Source: Sediminispirochaeta sp964394395 | GTDB taxonomy: Bacteria; Spirochaetota; Spirochaetia; DSM-16054; Sediminispirochaetaceae | NCBI GenBank assembly: GCA_964394395.1 | Contig: CAYMWV010000199.1 | Coordinates: 1-5,903 of the forward strand | DNA length: 5,903 nt | Reading direction: 5' to 3' | Part shown: positions 1 through 5,593 of the stretch, piece after piece | Layout: each line of letters opens with the position of its first letter | Position numbering within the stretch: the first letter of the stretch is position 1 | Position numbers and translations under genes: made by a program | The notes under the pieces: generated by a model | Told to the model about the DNA's origin: nothing | Database searches by the model: none | Seen by the model: the letters and a program-made list of their open reading frames with translations, nothing else

Positions 1-2046
1 GCTTTTCTGATTCTTCAGCACCTCGCTTTTCCCTTTTGGCATGATCGGCGCCTTGGCTGCAGTATCATTGGCTGCAGTATCAATTTTCAGCCGCCACATT
101 TTGCCCGAGGGAGGGGACGCAATACGAAAGCGCACCTGCCTCTCTGTGGCGTTGAACATCAGGTAAAAATCGTTATCATCCCTCTCAGCCTGGGTTTCCG
201 CTTTACTGCCATCGATCAAAATGGCCAGAATATTTCCTTTTCTGTCCCATCTAAGCTCTTTAGCCCGTTCGCTGAACCAGGTGATATCGGGCAGTCCATT
301 GAGGTCGTTATCCATTCCCGAATAGAAATCGCTCCGCCGGAAAACGGGATGCCGTCGTCTGAAGTCGATCACCTCCCGACAGAAATCCAAAATATCCTTA
401 TGTTTTTCCGCAAAACTCCAGTTAAACCAGCTTATCTCATTGTCCTGGCAGTAGGCGTTGTTGTTTCCCCTTTGGCTGCGGCGAAACTCATCCCCCCCCA
501 GGAGCATTGGGGTCCCTGCGGAAAGAAGGAGGCTGGCAAAGAAGTTCATTACCATCCTGCTTCTAAGCTTTTTAATTGCCGGGTCGTTACTATCCCCCTC
601 AATCCCGTAGTTTTCCGAGTAGTTACCGTTATGTCCGTCCCGGTTATCCTCCCCGTTGGTTTCGTTATGTTTATCCCGATAGCTTACCAGATCGTTGAGG
701 GTGAAACCGTCGTGGCTGGTAATGTAATTGATACTGTGGAAGGGTTTTCTTCCCCCGTGGAGGTAGAGGTCACTGCTGCCGGAGAAGCGGGTGGCAAAGC
801 CGGAGACCATCCCCTCATCCCCCCTCCAGAAGCGGCGGATATCGTCCCGGTAGCGGTCGTTCCACTCCGCCCAGCGGTCTCCGGCAAAGCTTCCAACCTG
901 GTAGGCACCCGCCGCATCCCACGCCTCGGCTATCAGTTTTGTATTTCTGATGATCGGGTCTTCGGCTATACGCTCGATTACCGGGGGATTATCCAGCAGG
1001 TTCCCTTTCCCGTCCCTTCCCAGAATTGATCCCAGATCGAAGCGGAAACCATCAACATGCATCTCCATCACCCAGTAACGGATACAGGCGAGGATAAAGC
1101 TTCTCATGATGGGGTGGTTGCAGTTGAGGGTATTGCCGCAACCCGAGTAGTTGCGGTAGTAGCGACGGTCTTCCTCAAGGATGTAGTAGATGCTGTTGTC
1201 CAGTCCCCGGAAACTGAAGGTGGGCCCCTCTTCATTTCCTTCTGCGCTGTGGTTAAAAACGATATCGAGGATCACCTCGATCCCCGCTTTGTGCATCTCC
1301 CGGACCATCTCCTTGAATTCACTTACCTGCTCTCCCCGGCATCCCGAGGCGGCATAGAAAGCTGCGGGGGCGAAGAAGGCGACGGTGCTGTATCCCCAGT
1401 AGTTGGTGATCCGCTCTCCCGTATCTGGAAAGCGGCGGATAATCTCGTAGGGGTTGAACTCCTGTACCGGAAGGAGCTCCACACTGGTAATCCCCAGGGA
1501 TTGCAGATGCGGGATAATCTCAATAAGAGCCTTAAAGGTGCCCGGGGCGGAGGTTCCGGCGGAGGGGCTCTTACTCATTCCCGCCAGATGAGCTTCATAG
1601 ATGATGCACTCTTTCAAAGGGATGTTGAGCGGCTTATCTCCCTGCCAGTCGAAATAGTCGTTTACCACTACACACTTAGGCATCAGCTCCCGTTTCCAGT
1701 CCAACCACTGGCGATGGTGGGTGAGGGCCTTTGTGTAAGGGTCTATCAGCCACGCCTCGGGATCAAAGCGGTGGCCCTCCTCGGGCTTGAAGGGGCCTGC
1801 CACCCGGTAGAGGTAGAGCTGACCGGTTTTCACTCCATGAATATGGATGTGCCAGATATCCCCGGTCCTGTTCTGCTCCGGGTCCAGTTGATAGATCTCT
1901 GCAGGCTCTTCATCCCCGGGATTTTCAAAAAGCAGCAGGCTCACAGCCTCTGCATTTCTTGAAAACAGATTAAACTGTACCCCTCGGCCGGTAAGCCAGG
2001 CACCCAGGGGGAGGGGGTGGCCCGGTTCATCTCTTCTGTTATGCAT
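1..2046 (-). CDS. glgX: Glycogen debranching enzyme GlgX (isoamylase-type GH13), 3' end cut by window edge
   Basis: This enzyme should hydrolyse alpha-1,6 branch points in glycogen or limit dextrins in the cytoplasm. The frame is open for 682 codons from ATG at 2046 to the left edge with no stop or frameshift. Residues about 10-110 form the N-terminal CBM48-like beta domain (PLGAWLTGRGVQFNLFSRNA, YRVAGPF). The GH13 barrel follows, with NYWGYSTVAFFAP (215-227), region I DIVFNH (261-266), nucleophile D337 in GFRFDLGS, acid/base E374 in IAEAWD and transition-state D446 in TSHDG. CGNTLN (303-308) and the LGGDEFRRSQRGNNNAYCQD stretch (516-535) are typical of GlgX and plant isoamylases. Family members are about 660-720 residues, so perhaps 20-40 residues are missing. 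The start overlaps the kinase stop by 8 bases; AGGGG at 2057-2061 is a weak ribosome site about 10 bases upstream. The family call is firm; exact substrate preference is not visible. Confidence 0.95.
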   Translation of the reverse strand, partial: MHNRRDEPGHPLPLGAWLTGRGVQFNLFSRNAEAVSLLLFENPGDEEPAEIYQLDPEQNRTGDIWHIHIHGVKTGQLYLYRVAGPFKPEEGHRFDPEAWLIDPYTKALTHHRQWLDWKRELMPKCVVVNDYFDWQGDKPLNIPLKECIIYEAHLAGMSKSPSAGTSAPGTFKALIEIIPHLQSLGITSVELLPVQEFNPYEIIRRFPDTGERITNYWGYSTVAFFAPAAFYAASGCRGEQVSEFKEMVREMHKAGIEVILDIVFNHSAEGNEEGPTFSFRGLDNSIYYILEEDRRYYRNYSGCGNTLNCNHPIMRSFILACIRYWVMEMHVDGFRFDLGSILGRDGKGNLLDNPPVIERIAEDPIIRNTKLIAEAWDAAGAYQVGSFAGDRWAEWNDRYRDDIRRFWRGDEGMVSGFATRFSGSSDLYLHGGRKPFHSINYITSHDGFTLNDLVSYRDKHNETNGEDNRDGHNGNYSENYGIEGDSNDPAIKKLRSRMVMNFFASLLLSAGTPMLLGGDEFRRSQRGNNNAYCQDNEISWFNWSFAEKHKDILDFCREVIDFRRRHPVFRRSDFYSGMDNDLNGLPDITWFSERAKELRWDRKGNILAILIDGSKAETQAERDDNDFYLMFNATERQVRFRIASPPSGKMWRLKIDTAANDTAAKAPIMPKGKSEVLKNQKS
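53..82 (-). repeat. Perfect 15-bp tandem duplication inside glgX
   Basis: The unit TTGGCTGCAGTATCA (plus strand) occurs twice with no gap, at 53-67 and 68-82. On the coding strand it gives the in-frame residues DTAAN-DTAAK near the C-terminus of GlgX, between the C-terminal beta domain and a lysine-rich stretch. It keeps the frame, so the enzyme is not broken. Replication slippage is the likely origin. Confidence 0.9.
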
Positions 2047-3841
2047 TTGTGTCGTTCCCCTGCGTGCTACTACTCTGGAAAGGAAAGCGGATTTCTGCGC
2101 AACCTCCGCATTGATTGTAGAGGGTGGCAGTCCCATTCAGCTGCTGGGCCAGCATCTTGACCAGGTTTGTCCCGAATCCTGAAGTTTTGCCCTGCAGGAC
2201 CTCTTCCGGAAATCCCTTTCCGTCGTCACACACCGATATGAGAATCGAGCCATTCTCATTATTGCTCCGAACATGAATTTTTCCCCCGGCGCTTCCGTTG
2301 AAAGCGTATTTCATGGTGTTGGTAAGCAGCTCATTTACCATAATTCCTACCGGAAAGAGTAGCCGTGAGCCAAGCTTGATCGGTTCGATCTCTTTTATAA
2401 GCGTTATGGAACCGGCTTGTGGAAAGAGGAAAACAATTTGATCAACCAGAGGATCGAGATATTCCTTTAGATTGACGCTGTCGGAGTTGGCAGCGGAGAG
2501 CATCTGTTCGTAGAGCTGGCGGATGCCGCTGACCCGGGACATCGCTTGTCGAAGCGCTGATCGGGCATCTTCATTAGGGGCGGAGTCCGCTTGAAGGTTG
2601 AGAAGGCTCTCGATTGAGAAAATATTGTTCTTGATCCGGTGCATTGTCTCTCGAAGAAGCAGCTCCTTTTCCTTCAGCTGCTTTCCCAGGGCCTGTTCCG
2701 CCTCCTTCACCTGGGTAACATCAATCATAAAACCCCGAAGGCCTGCCGGACTCTCCCCTTCCATAATGACGCTGACCACATCCCGAATCCAGATATAACT
2801 ACCATCTTTTCTCCGGAACCGGTATTCAAACTGGTGGGCCAATCCCTTTGCAGTACATTCCTTACAATAGCTTGTTGCCCAGTTTTGATCCTCCGGATGG
2901 ATGTGGGACACCCAGAAGGCTAGATCTTTCCATTCGCCAGGATCGTATCCGAGGATTCTTTTTACCTGCGGGGCTACATAGGTCCATCGGTCCGACCGGA
3001 TATCGTACTCCCAGAGAATAGCTTCCACATTCTCCGCAAGGTCCCTGTAGCGCTTCTTTGCCTCTTCTGCCTCTGCTGCAGCGTTTTTCTGTTCGGTGAT
3101 GTTCTGAATAACTACAGAGAAGAGTTCCCCCTCCATGGGATAGATGCTTAGTTGAAACCAGCTGCTACTCGGCTCAAAGTAGAATTGCCGTACCGCCGCC
3201 CTTGCCGTACGGAGTACCTCATCATAGAGGGCTATTACCCCGTCCGCCTCGCCTTGTGGATAGATTTGCCGAACTGTTTTACCGATAACCTCTTCGGAGG
3301 AGAGTCCCGTATGCTCGTGGAATGCAGGATTGACATTCAGATACTCGCAGTCCGCCAGCTGACCGGATGGATCATAGAGCTTTCGATGGATACAGATGCC
3401 GTTCAGGGAATAGGAGAAGGTGTTTTTATAGCTGTTTCTCGCTTCAAAGAGCTGAAAAGCGATCCTGATGGATGCAAGCAGTACCTCCGAGCCGCTGGAT
3501 TTGTCAATATAGCCGTAACTGGTGATGTTCTCGGTCTTTTCCACCGTCTCAGCCTCAGTGTGGGAGGAGCAAAATATAATCGGAATCTCTCGATGCTGAA
3601 GGATCCTTTTGGCCGCTTCGGTGCCGTCAAGCCCCTGGCCTAGAACGATATCCATCAGTACCAGATTGACCTCCCGATTCGTTTCAATCTCTTCCACCGC
3701 AGCTTCACCGGTACCGGCGATTAGTACTTGATAACCCCTTTTCTCCAATACCAGCCTGGTTGAAAGGGCTGCCATCTCCTCATCTTCCACCAGCAGGATG
3801 GTTTTACCCTTTATATCCCTCTTCACATCATCGTTTGTCAA
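2039..3841 (-). CDS. Hybrid sensor histidine kinase: receiver-PAS-PAS-HisKA_2-HATPase
   Basis: This 600-residue protein has no membrane segment, so it is probably a cytoplasmic sensor. The receiver domain spans about 12-130, with acidic pair E19/D20, phospho-acceptor D64 in LVLMDIVLG, S92/S93 and K114. PAS1 spans about 139-249. A charged linker (250-268) leads into PAS2 (about 265-380, PAS_3 style, with GSYIWIRD and GFMIDVTQ). The HisKA_2 helix pair follows, with phospho-accepting H401 in MHRIKNN. The ATPase domain has N-box ELLTN (504-508) with KYAF, G1 box DDGKGF (539-544) and G2 box GFGTNL (555-560). There is no DNA-binding or enzymatic output domain. The start is TTG, because no ATG lies in frame before the receiver domain. 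A GTG at codon 6 is the alternative but has no ribosome site. glgX follows with an 8-base overlap. The signal sensed and the downstream partner cannot be read from the sequence. Confidence 0.93.
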   Translation of the reverse strand: MTNDDVKRDIKGKTILLVEDEEMAALSTRLVLEKRGYQVLIAGTGEAAVEEIETNREVNLVLMDIVLGQGLDGTEAAKRILQHREIPIIFCSSHTEAETVEKTENITSYGYIDKSSGSEVLLASIRIAFQLFEARNSYKNTFSYSLNGICIHRKLYDPSGQLADCEYLNVNPAFHEHTGLSSEEVIGKTVRQIYPQGEADGVIALYDEVLRTARAAVRQFYFEPSSSWFQLSIYPMEGELFSVVIQNITEQKNAAAEAEEAKKRYRDLAENVEAILWEYDIRSDRWTYVAPQVKRILGYDPGEWKDLAFWVSHIHPEDQNWATSYCKECTAKGLAHQFEYRFRRKDGSYIWIRDVVSVIMEGESPAGLRGFMIDVTQVKEAEQALGKQLKEKELLLRETMHRIKNNIFSIESLLNLQADSAPNEDARSALRQAMSRVSGIRQLYEQMLSAANSDSVNLKEYLDPLVDQIVFLFPQAGSITLIKEIEPIKLGSRLLFPVGIMVNELLTNTMKYAFNGSAGGKIHVRSNNENGSILISVCDDGKGFPEEVLQGKTSGFGTNLVKMLAQQLNGTATLYNQCGGCAEIRFPFQSSSTQGNDTNA

Positions 3842-3848
3842 AAGTTGT

Positions 3849-3856
3849 CCGCCCTT
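3849..3856 (-). promoter_or_regulatory. Ribosome binding site supporting the TTG start of the kinase
   Basis: On the minus strand AAGGGCGG lies 7 bases before TTG at 3841. It is an imperfect Shine-Dalgarno, but the spacing is right and nothing comparable precedes the alternative GTG at codon 6. Confidence 0.55.
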
Positions 3857-3888
3857 AGCTTCCTTAGAAGATAGTCATTTTGCAAGTT

Positions 3889-3904
3889 ATATTAATACTA
3901 ATAT
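3889..3904. promoter_or_regulatory. Inverted repeat overlapping the -10 of the kinase promoter
   Basis: ATATTA-ATAC-TAATAT is a perfect dyad with 6-base arms and a 4-base centre, covering the whole predicted -10 element. The position suits a repressor operator. The region is AT-rich, so chance is a real alternative. Confidence 0.35.
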
Positions 3905-3923
3905 CTCTAATCGGGAAAGTCAA
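3895..3923 (-). promoter_or_regulatory. Putative sigma70-type promoter for the kinase-glgX operon
   Basis: The minus strand reads TTGACT (3923-3918), a 17-base spacer, then TAGTAT (3900-3895). The -35 matches the consensus at 5 of 6 positions and the -10 at 4 of 6. A run of seven T that includes the first T of the -35 resembles an UP element. Transcription would start near 3888, about 45 bases before the TTG. The rest of the 3842-3989 gap holds no gene, and I found no convincing intrinsic terminator for cysK in it. Some read-through from cysK is therefore possible. Confidence 0.6.
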
Positions 3924-3989
3924 AAAAAGATTTGAACTATTTCGTGAAGGGGATTAATAACACCGGCTGCCGATAGCTACATGGCTTGA

Positions 3990-4910
3990 TCACTGATAGA
4001 GCCAAGTGGAAAGGTACCGTTCTCCCGAATCAGGAAGGAGGACCACGATGTTTTTCTTCTCTGAATCCGGGCGTTTTGCCACTTCTAAAGCTGCCCAGAG
4101 GGCGGCGCCGCTGGATATTCCGACAAGGATACCCTCCTGTAAAGCGAGCTGTCGGGCTGTCTCTCCTGCATCGATATGAGATACCTGTACCGTCTCATCG
4201 ATAATTTTGGTATTCAGCACCTCCGGAATAAACCCGGCACCGATCCCCTGGATCTTATGAGAACCGGGTTTCCCGCCGGAGATAACCGGTGAATCTACCG
4301 GTTCAACCGCAATCACTTTGATTGCATCATTTCGTTGTTTTAACCTCTCTCCAACACCGGTAATAGTGCCTCCGGTACCAACACCGGCAATGAAGATATC
4401 TACCTTACCTTCGGTGTCCCGCCAGATCTCTTCGGCTGTGGTGCTTCGGTGGGCTTCCGGATTCGCAGGATTATCAAACTGGCTGGGAATAAAACTGTCA
4501 GAATACTCCTCTGCCAGCTCCTTTGCTTTGGCGATTGCCCCATTCATTCCCTTCGCACCCTCGGTAAGCACCAGCTCGGCGCCAAGGATTTTTTGTAGCT
4601 GCTGTCTTTCCGCACTCATTGAATCGGGCATGGTGAGGATAAGCCTGTATCCCTTTGCGGCGGCGACAAAGGCGAGGGCGATACCCGTATTTCCACTGGT
4701 GGGCTCTATAATCACCGTCTCTTTGTTTATCTGTCCTTTTTTTTCCGCATCTTCAATTAATGCAACTCCGATACGGTCTTTTACGCTGGAAAAGGGGTTA
4801 AAGGATTCCAATTTAGCCAACACAGTGGCCTTTGTTGTGTTGAGTCGGTTGATTTTGACCAGTGGGGTGTTTCCGGTGGTCTCTACAATTGATTGGTAGA
4901 TCTGTTTCAT
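3990..4910 (-). CDS. cysK: Cysteine synthase A (O-acetylserine sulfhydrylase)
   Basis: This is a PLP enzyme that makes cysteine from O-acetylserine and sulfide in the cytoplasm. It has 306 residues, the usual family length. Visible motifs are SIVETTGNTPLVKINRL (7-23), the PLP lysine K44 in SSVKDRIG, the substrate-binding loop PTSGNTG (70-76), QFDNPANPEAH (144-154), the phosphate-binding GVGTGGT (176-182), GISSGAA (264-270; the serine pair contacts the PLP ring nitrogen) and the family C-terminus GERYLSTWLYQ. A longer frame begins at ATG 4931 but has no ribosome site. ATG 4910 has AGGAGG directly upstream and gives the canonical N-terminus, so I chose it. cysK is divergent from an Rrf2 regulator, which suggests local control by that protein. 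CysM-type sulfhydrylases are less likely given the CysK-style loops and length. No cysE lies in the window. Confidence 0.96.
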   Translation of the reverse strand: MKQIYQSIVETTGNTPLVKINRLNTTKATVLAKLESFNPFSSVKDRIGVALIEDAEKKGQINKETVIIEPTSGNTGIALAFVAAAKGYRLILTMPDSMSAERQQLQKILGAELVLTEGAKGMNGAIAKAKELAEEYSDSFIPSQFDNPANPEAHRSTTAEEIWRDTEGKVDIFIAGVGTGGTITGVGERLKQRNDAIKVIAVEPVDSPVISGGKPGSHKIQGIGAGFIPEVLNTKIIDETVQVSHIDAGETARQLALQEGILVGISSGAALWAALEVAKRPDSEKKNIVVLLPDSGERYLSTWLYQ

Positions 4911-4914
4911 AGCT

Positions 4915-4920
4915 CCTCCT
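4915..4920 (-). promoter_or_regulatory. Ribosome binding site that decides the cysK start
   Basis: The minus strand carries AGGAGG four bases before ATG at 4910. It lies inside the extra seven codons of the longer frame from 4931, which has only AT-rich sequence before it. This favours the 306-residue protein over the 313-residue one. Confidence 0.85.
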
Positions 4921-4932
4921 TTGTTCGCCATT

Positions 4933-4950
4933 ATTAAACTATATTAAACA
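4933..4950. repeat. Short direct repeat at the cysK transcription start
   Basis: ATTAAACT at 4933-4940 and ATTAAACA at 4943-4950 share seven bases and are exactly 10 bases apart, so they sit on the same face of the helix. They cover the predicted cysK start point and touch the -10. A tandem operator is possible; AT-rich chance similarity is also possible. Confidence 0.35.
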
Positions 4951-4975
4951 TATGGGAGTAGTATGATTAAGTCAA
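4947..4975 (-). promoter_or_regulatory. Putative sigma70-type promoter of cysK
   Basis: The minus strand reads TTGACT (4975-4970), a 17-base spacer, then TATGTT (4952-4947). A run of eight T (coding sense) about 10 bases upstream of the -35 may act as an UP element. The start point would be near 4940, leaving a leader of about 30 bases that includes the AGGAGG. This leader is too short for a T-box or S-box riboswitch. Confidence 0.6.
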
Positions 4976-5027
4976 GAGCTCAGAAAAAAAATGACAGTTT
5001 CCTAAAAACTATTTCCAGATTTATTAG

Positions 5028-5041
5028 ACCGGCGTACCGGT
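5028..5041. promoter_or_regulatory. GC-rich dyad just upstream of the rrf2 -35
   Basis: ACCGG-CGTA-CCGGT is a perfect inverted repeat with 5-base arms in an otherwise AT-rich gap, ending four bases before the predicted rrf2 -35. It contains the word CGTACCGGT, which is close to a second dyad in the first codons of rrf2. It may be a regulator site. Confidence 0.35.
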
Positions 5042-5044
5042 GTG

Positions 5045-5073
5045 TTGTCACTGTCGCTTAGATTTCATACTAT
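5045..5073 (+). promoter_or_regulatory. Putative promoter of the rrf2 gene, predicted to give a leaderless transcript
   Basis: TTGTCA (5045-5050, 5 of 6 matches) and TACTAT (5068-5073, with the key T, A and final T kept) are separated by 17 bases. The distance from the -10 to the ATG at 5080 is only 6 bases, so transcription should begin at or within a base or so of the start codon. No Shine-Dalgarno precedes the ATG, which fits a leaderless mRNA. Confidence 0.55.
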
Positions 5074-5079
5074 TGATAT

Positions 5080-5520
5080 ATGAAAATTTCCACCCGTACC
5101 CGGTACGGTCTCAGATTTCTTGTCTACCTTGCTATCCAGGACCGGCAACGTTACGTTCAGCTAAACGAGGTGGCCAAACATGAGTCGATCTCTCTTAAAT
5201 ATCTTGAACAAATCATCCGCCTCCTTCGTCCATCCGGGATATTGCACAGTCAGCGTGGTGCCAAAGGGGGCTACAGTTTAGTCAAAAAGCCGGAATCGAT
5301 TACCTTGGAACAGATTTTCACCTATCTTGAAGGTGATTTACATCCCGTCAATTGTCTTATCCCCAACAAACCGGGATGCCCAAGCTTGGAGGATTGCAGC
5401 ACCATCGAGATGTGGAGGGAGTTCGAAACACACATTAGATCGTTTCTCCGTTCCTATACCCTGGAAGATCTGGCGAGGCGAAAGGTTGCACTTGAAGATC
5501 AGAAGAGCTATGTAATATAG
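5080..5520 (+). CDS. Rrf2-family transcriptional regulator, CymR/IscR-like
   Basis: This 146-residue winged-helix DNA-binding protein probably acts as a dimeric regulator of the divergent cysK and of itself. The start MKISTRTRYGLRFLVYLA is canonical for the family. The recognition region (about 26-50) includes SLKYLEQIIRLLR, and the wing is RGAKGGYSL (59-67). Cysteines C92, C100 and C106 lie in the loop that in IscR and NsrR binds a [2Fe-2S] cluster. The spacing here is C-x7-C-x5-C, and the position of the IscR histidine ligand, three residues after the last Cys, is I109. The dimer helix follows, then TLEDLARR (127-134) and a tail ending SYVI. Gene context (cysK) and the C-terminal Ile point to a CymR-like cysteine regulator, whereas the cysteines point to Fe-S or redox sensing. 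The family is certain; the specific role is inference. An OsmC-family gene follows on the same strand. Confidence 0.93.
   Translation: MKISTRTRYGLRFLVYLAIQDRQRYVQLNEVAKHESISLKYLEQIIRLLRPSGILHSQRGAKGGYSLVKKPESITLEQIFTYLEGDLHPVNCLIPNKPGCPSLEDCSTIEMWREFETHIRSFLRSYTLEDLARRKVALEDQKSYVI
5094..5108. promoter_or_regulatory. Perfect 7-bp-arm dyad in the first codons of rrf2
   Basis: CCGTACC-C-GGTACGG is an inverted repeat with 7-base arms around one central base. It lies within the codons for the conserved RTRYG residues, about 14-28 bases downstream of the predicted start point. It could be an autoregulatory operator, or an RNA hairpin too tight to form well. Part of it is forced by the protein sequence. 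Confidence 0.35.
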
Positions 5521-5579
5521 GGCTGATCACTGGAGAAAGTCAGAATCCAACGAAACTTAGCTTGAAGTCCGGAAAGTTT

Positions 5580-5593
5580 TCAATGATCATTGA
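5580..5593. repeat. 14-bp perfect palindrome over the candidate osmC start
   Basis: TCAATGATCATTGA reads the same on both strands and includes the ATG at 5583. One such palindrome is not unexpected by chance in a window this size, so function is unproven. Confidence 0.3.

Noticed and set aside
491..500. Run of eight C (G8 on the coding strand) in glgX as a possible phase-variation tract
   Set aside because: The frame is intact across it and the codons encode the conserved LLGGDE motif. A single short tract is weak evidence for phase variation.
349..1962. Two long plus-strand open frames (349-1029 and 1057-1962) that could be read as antisense genes
   Set aside because: They lie wholly opposite glgX, whose frame carries all GH13 catalytic motifs. 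Their translations are low-complexity and valine/proline-rich with no recognisable domain.
3820..3841. TTGACA at the start of the kinase followed by GATATAAAG, resembling a promoter
   Set aside because: Spacing to the best -10 is poor, and transcription would start inside the receiver coding sequence. The TTG is better explained as the start codon.
3965..4006. TGGCT...AGCCA hairpin at the cysK stop as a terminator
   Set aside because: The stem is only five pairs with a 13-base loop and no T tract after it.
3152..4899. Plus-strand open frames opposite the kinase and cysK (for example 3152-3643 and 4318-4899)
   Set aside because: They are shadows of strongly conserved coding sequence on the other strand, with no family features of their own.
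4910..4931. Longer cysK starting at ATG 4931
   Set aside because: There is no ribosome site before it, while AGGAGG inside the extra codons fits the start at 4910, which also matches the usual family N-terminus.
4911..5079. Riboswitch or T-box in the divergent gap, common before cysteine genes
   Set aside because: The predicted leaders are about 30 bases for cysK and zero for rrf2, too short for any known class.
3988..5532. TGATCACTG present at the ends of both cysK and rrf2
   Set aside because: A shared 9-mer in about 6 kb is expected by chance, and the surrounding bases do not match.
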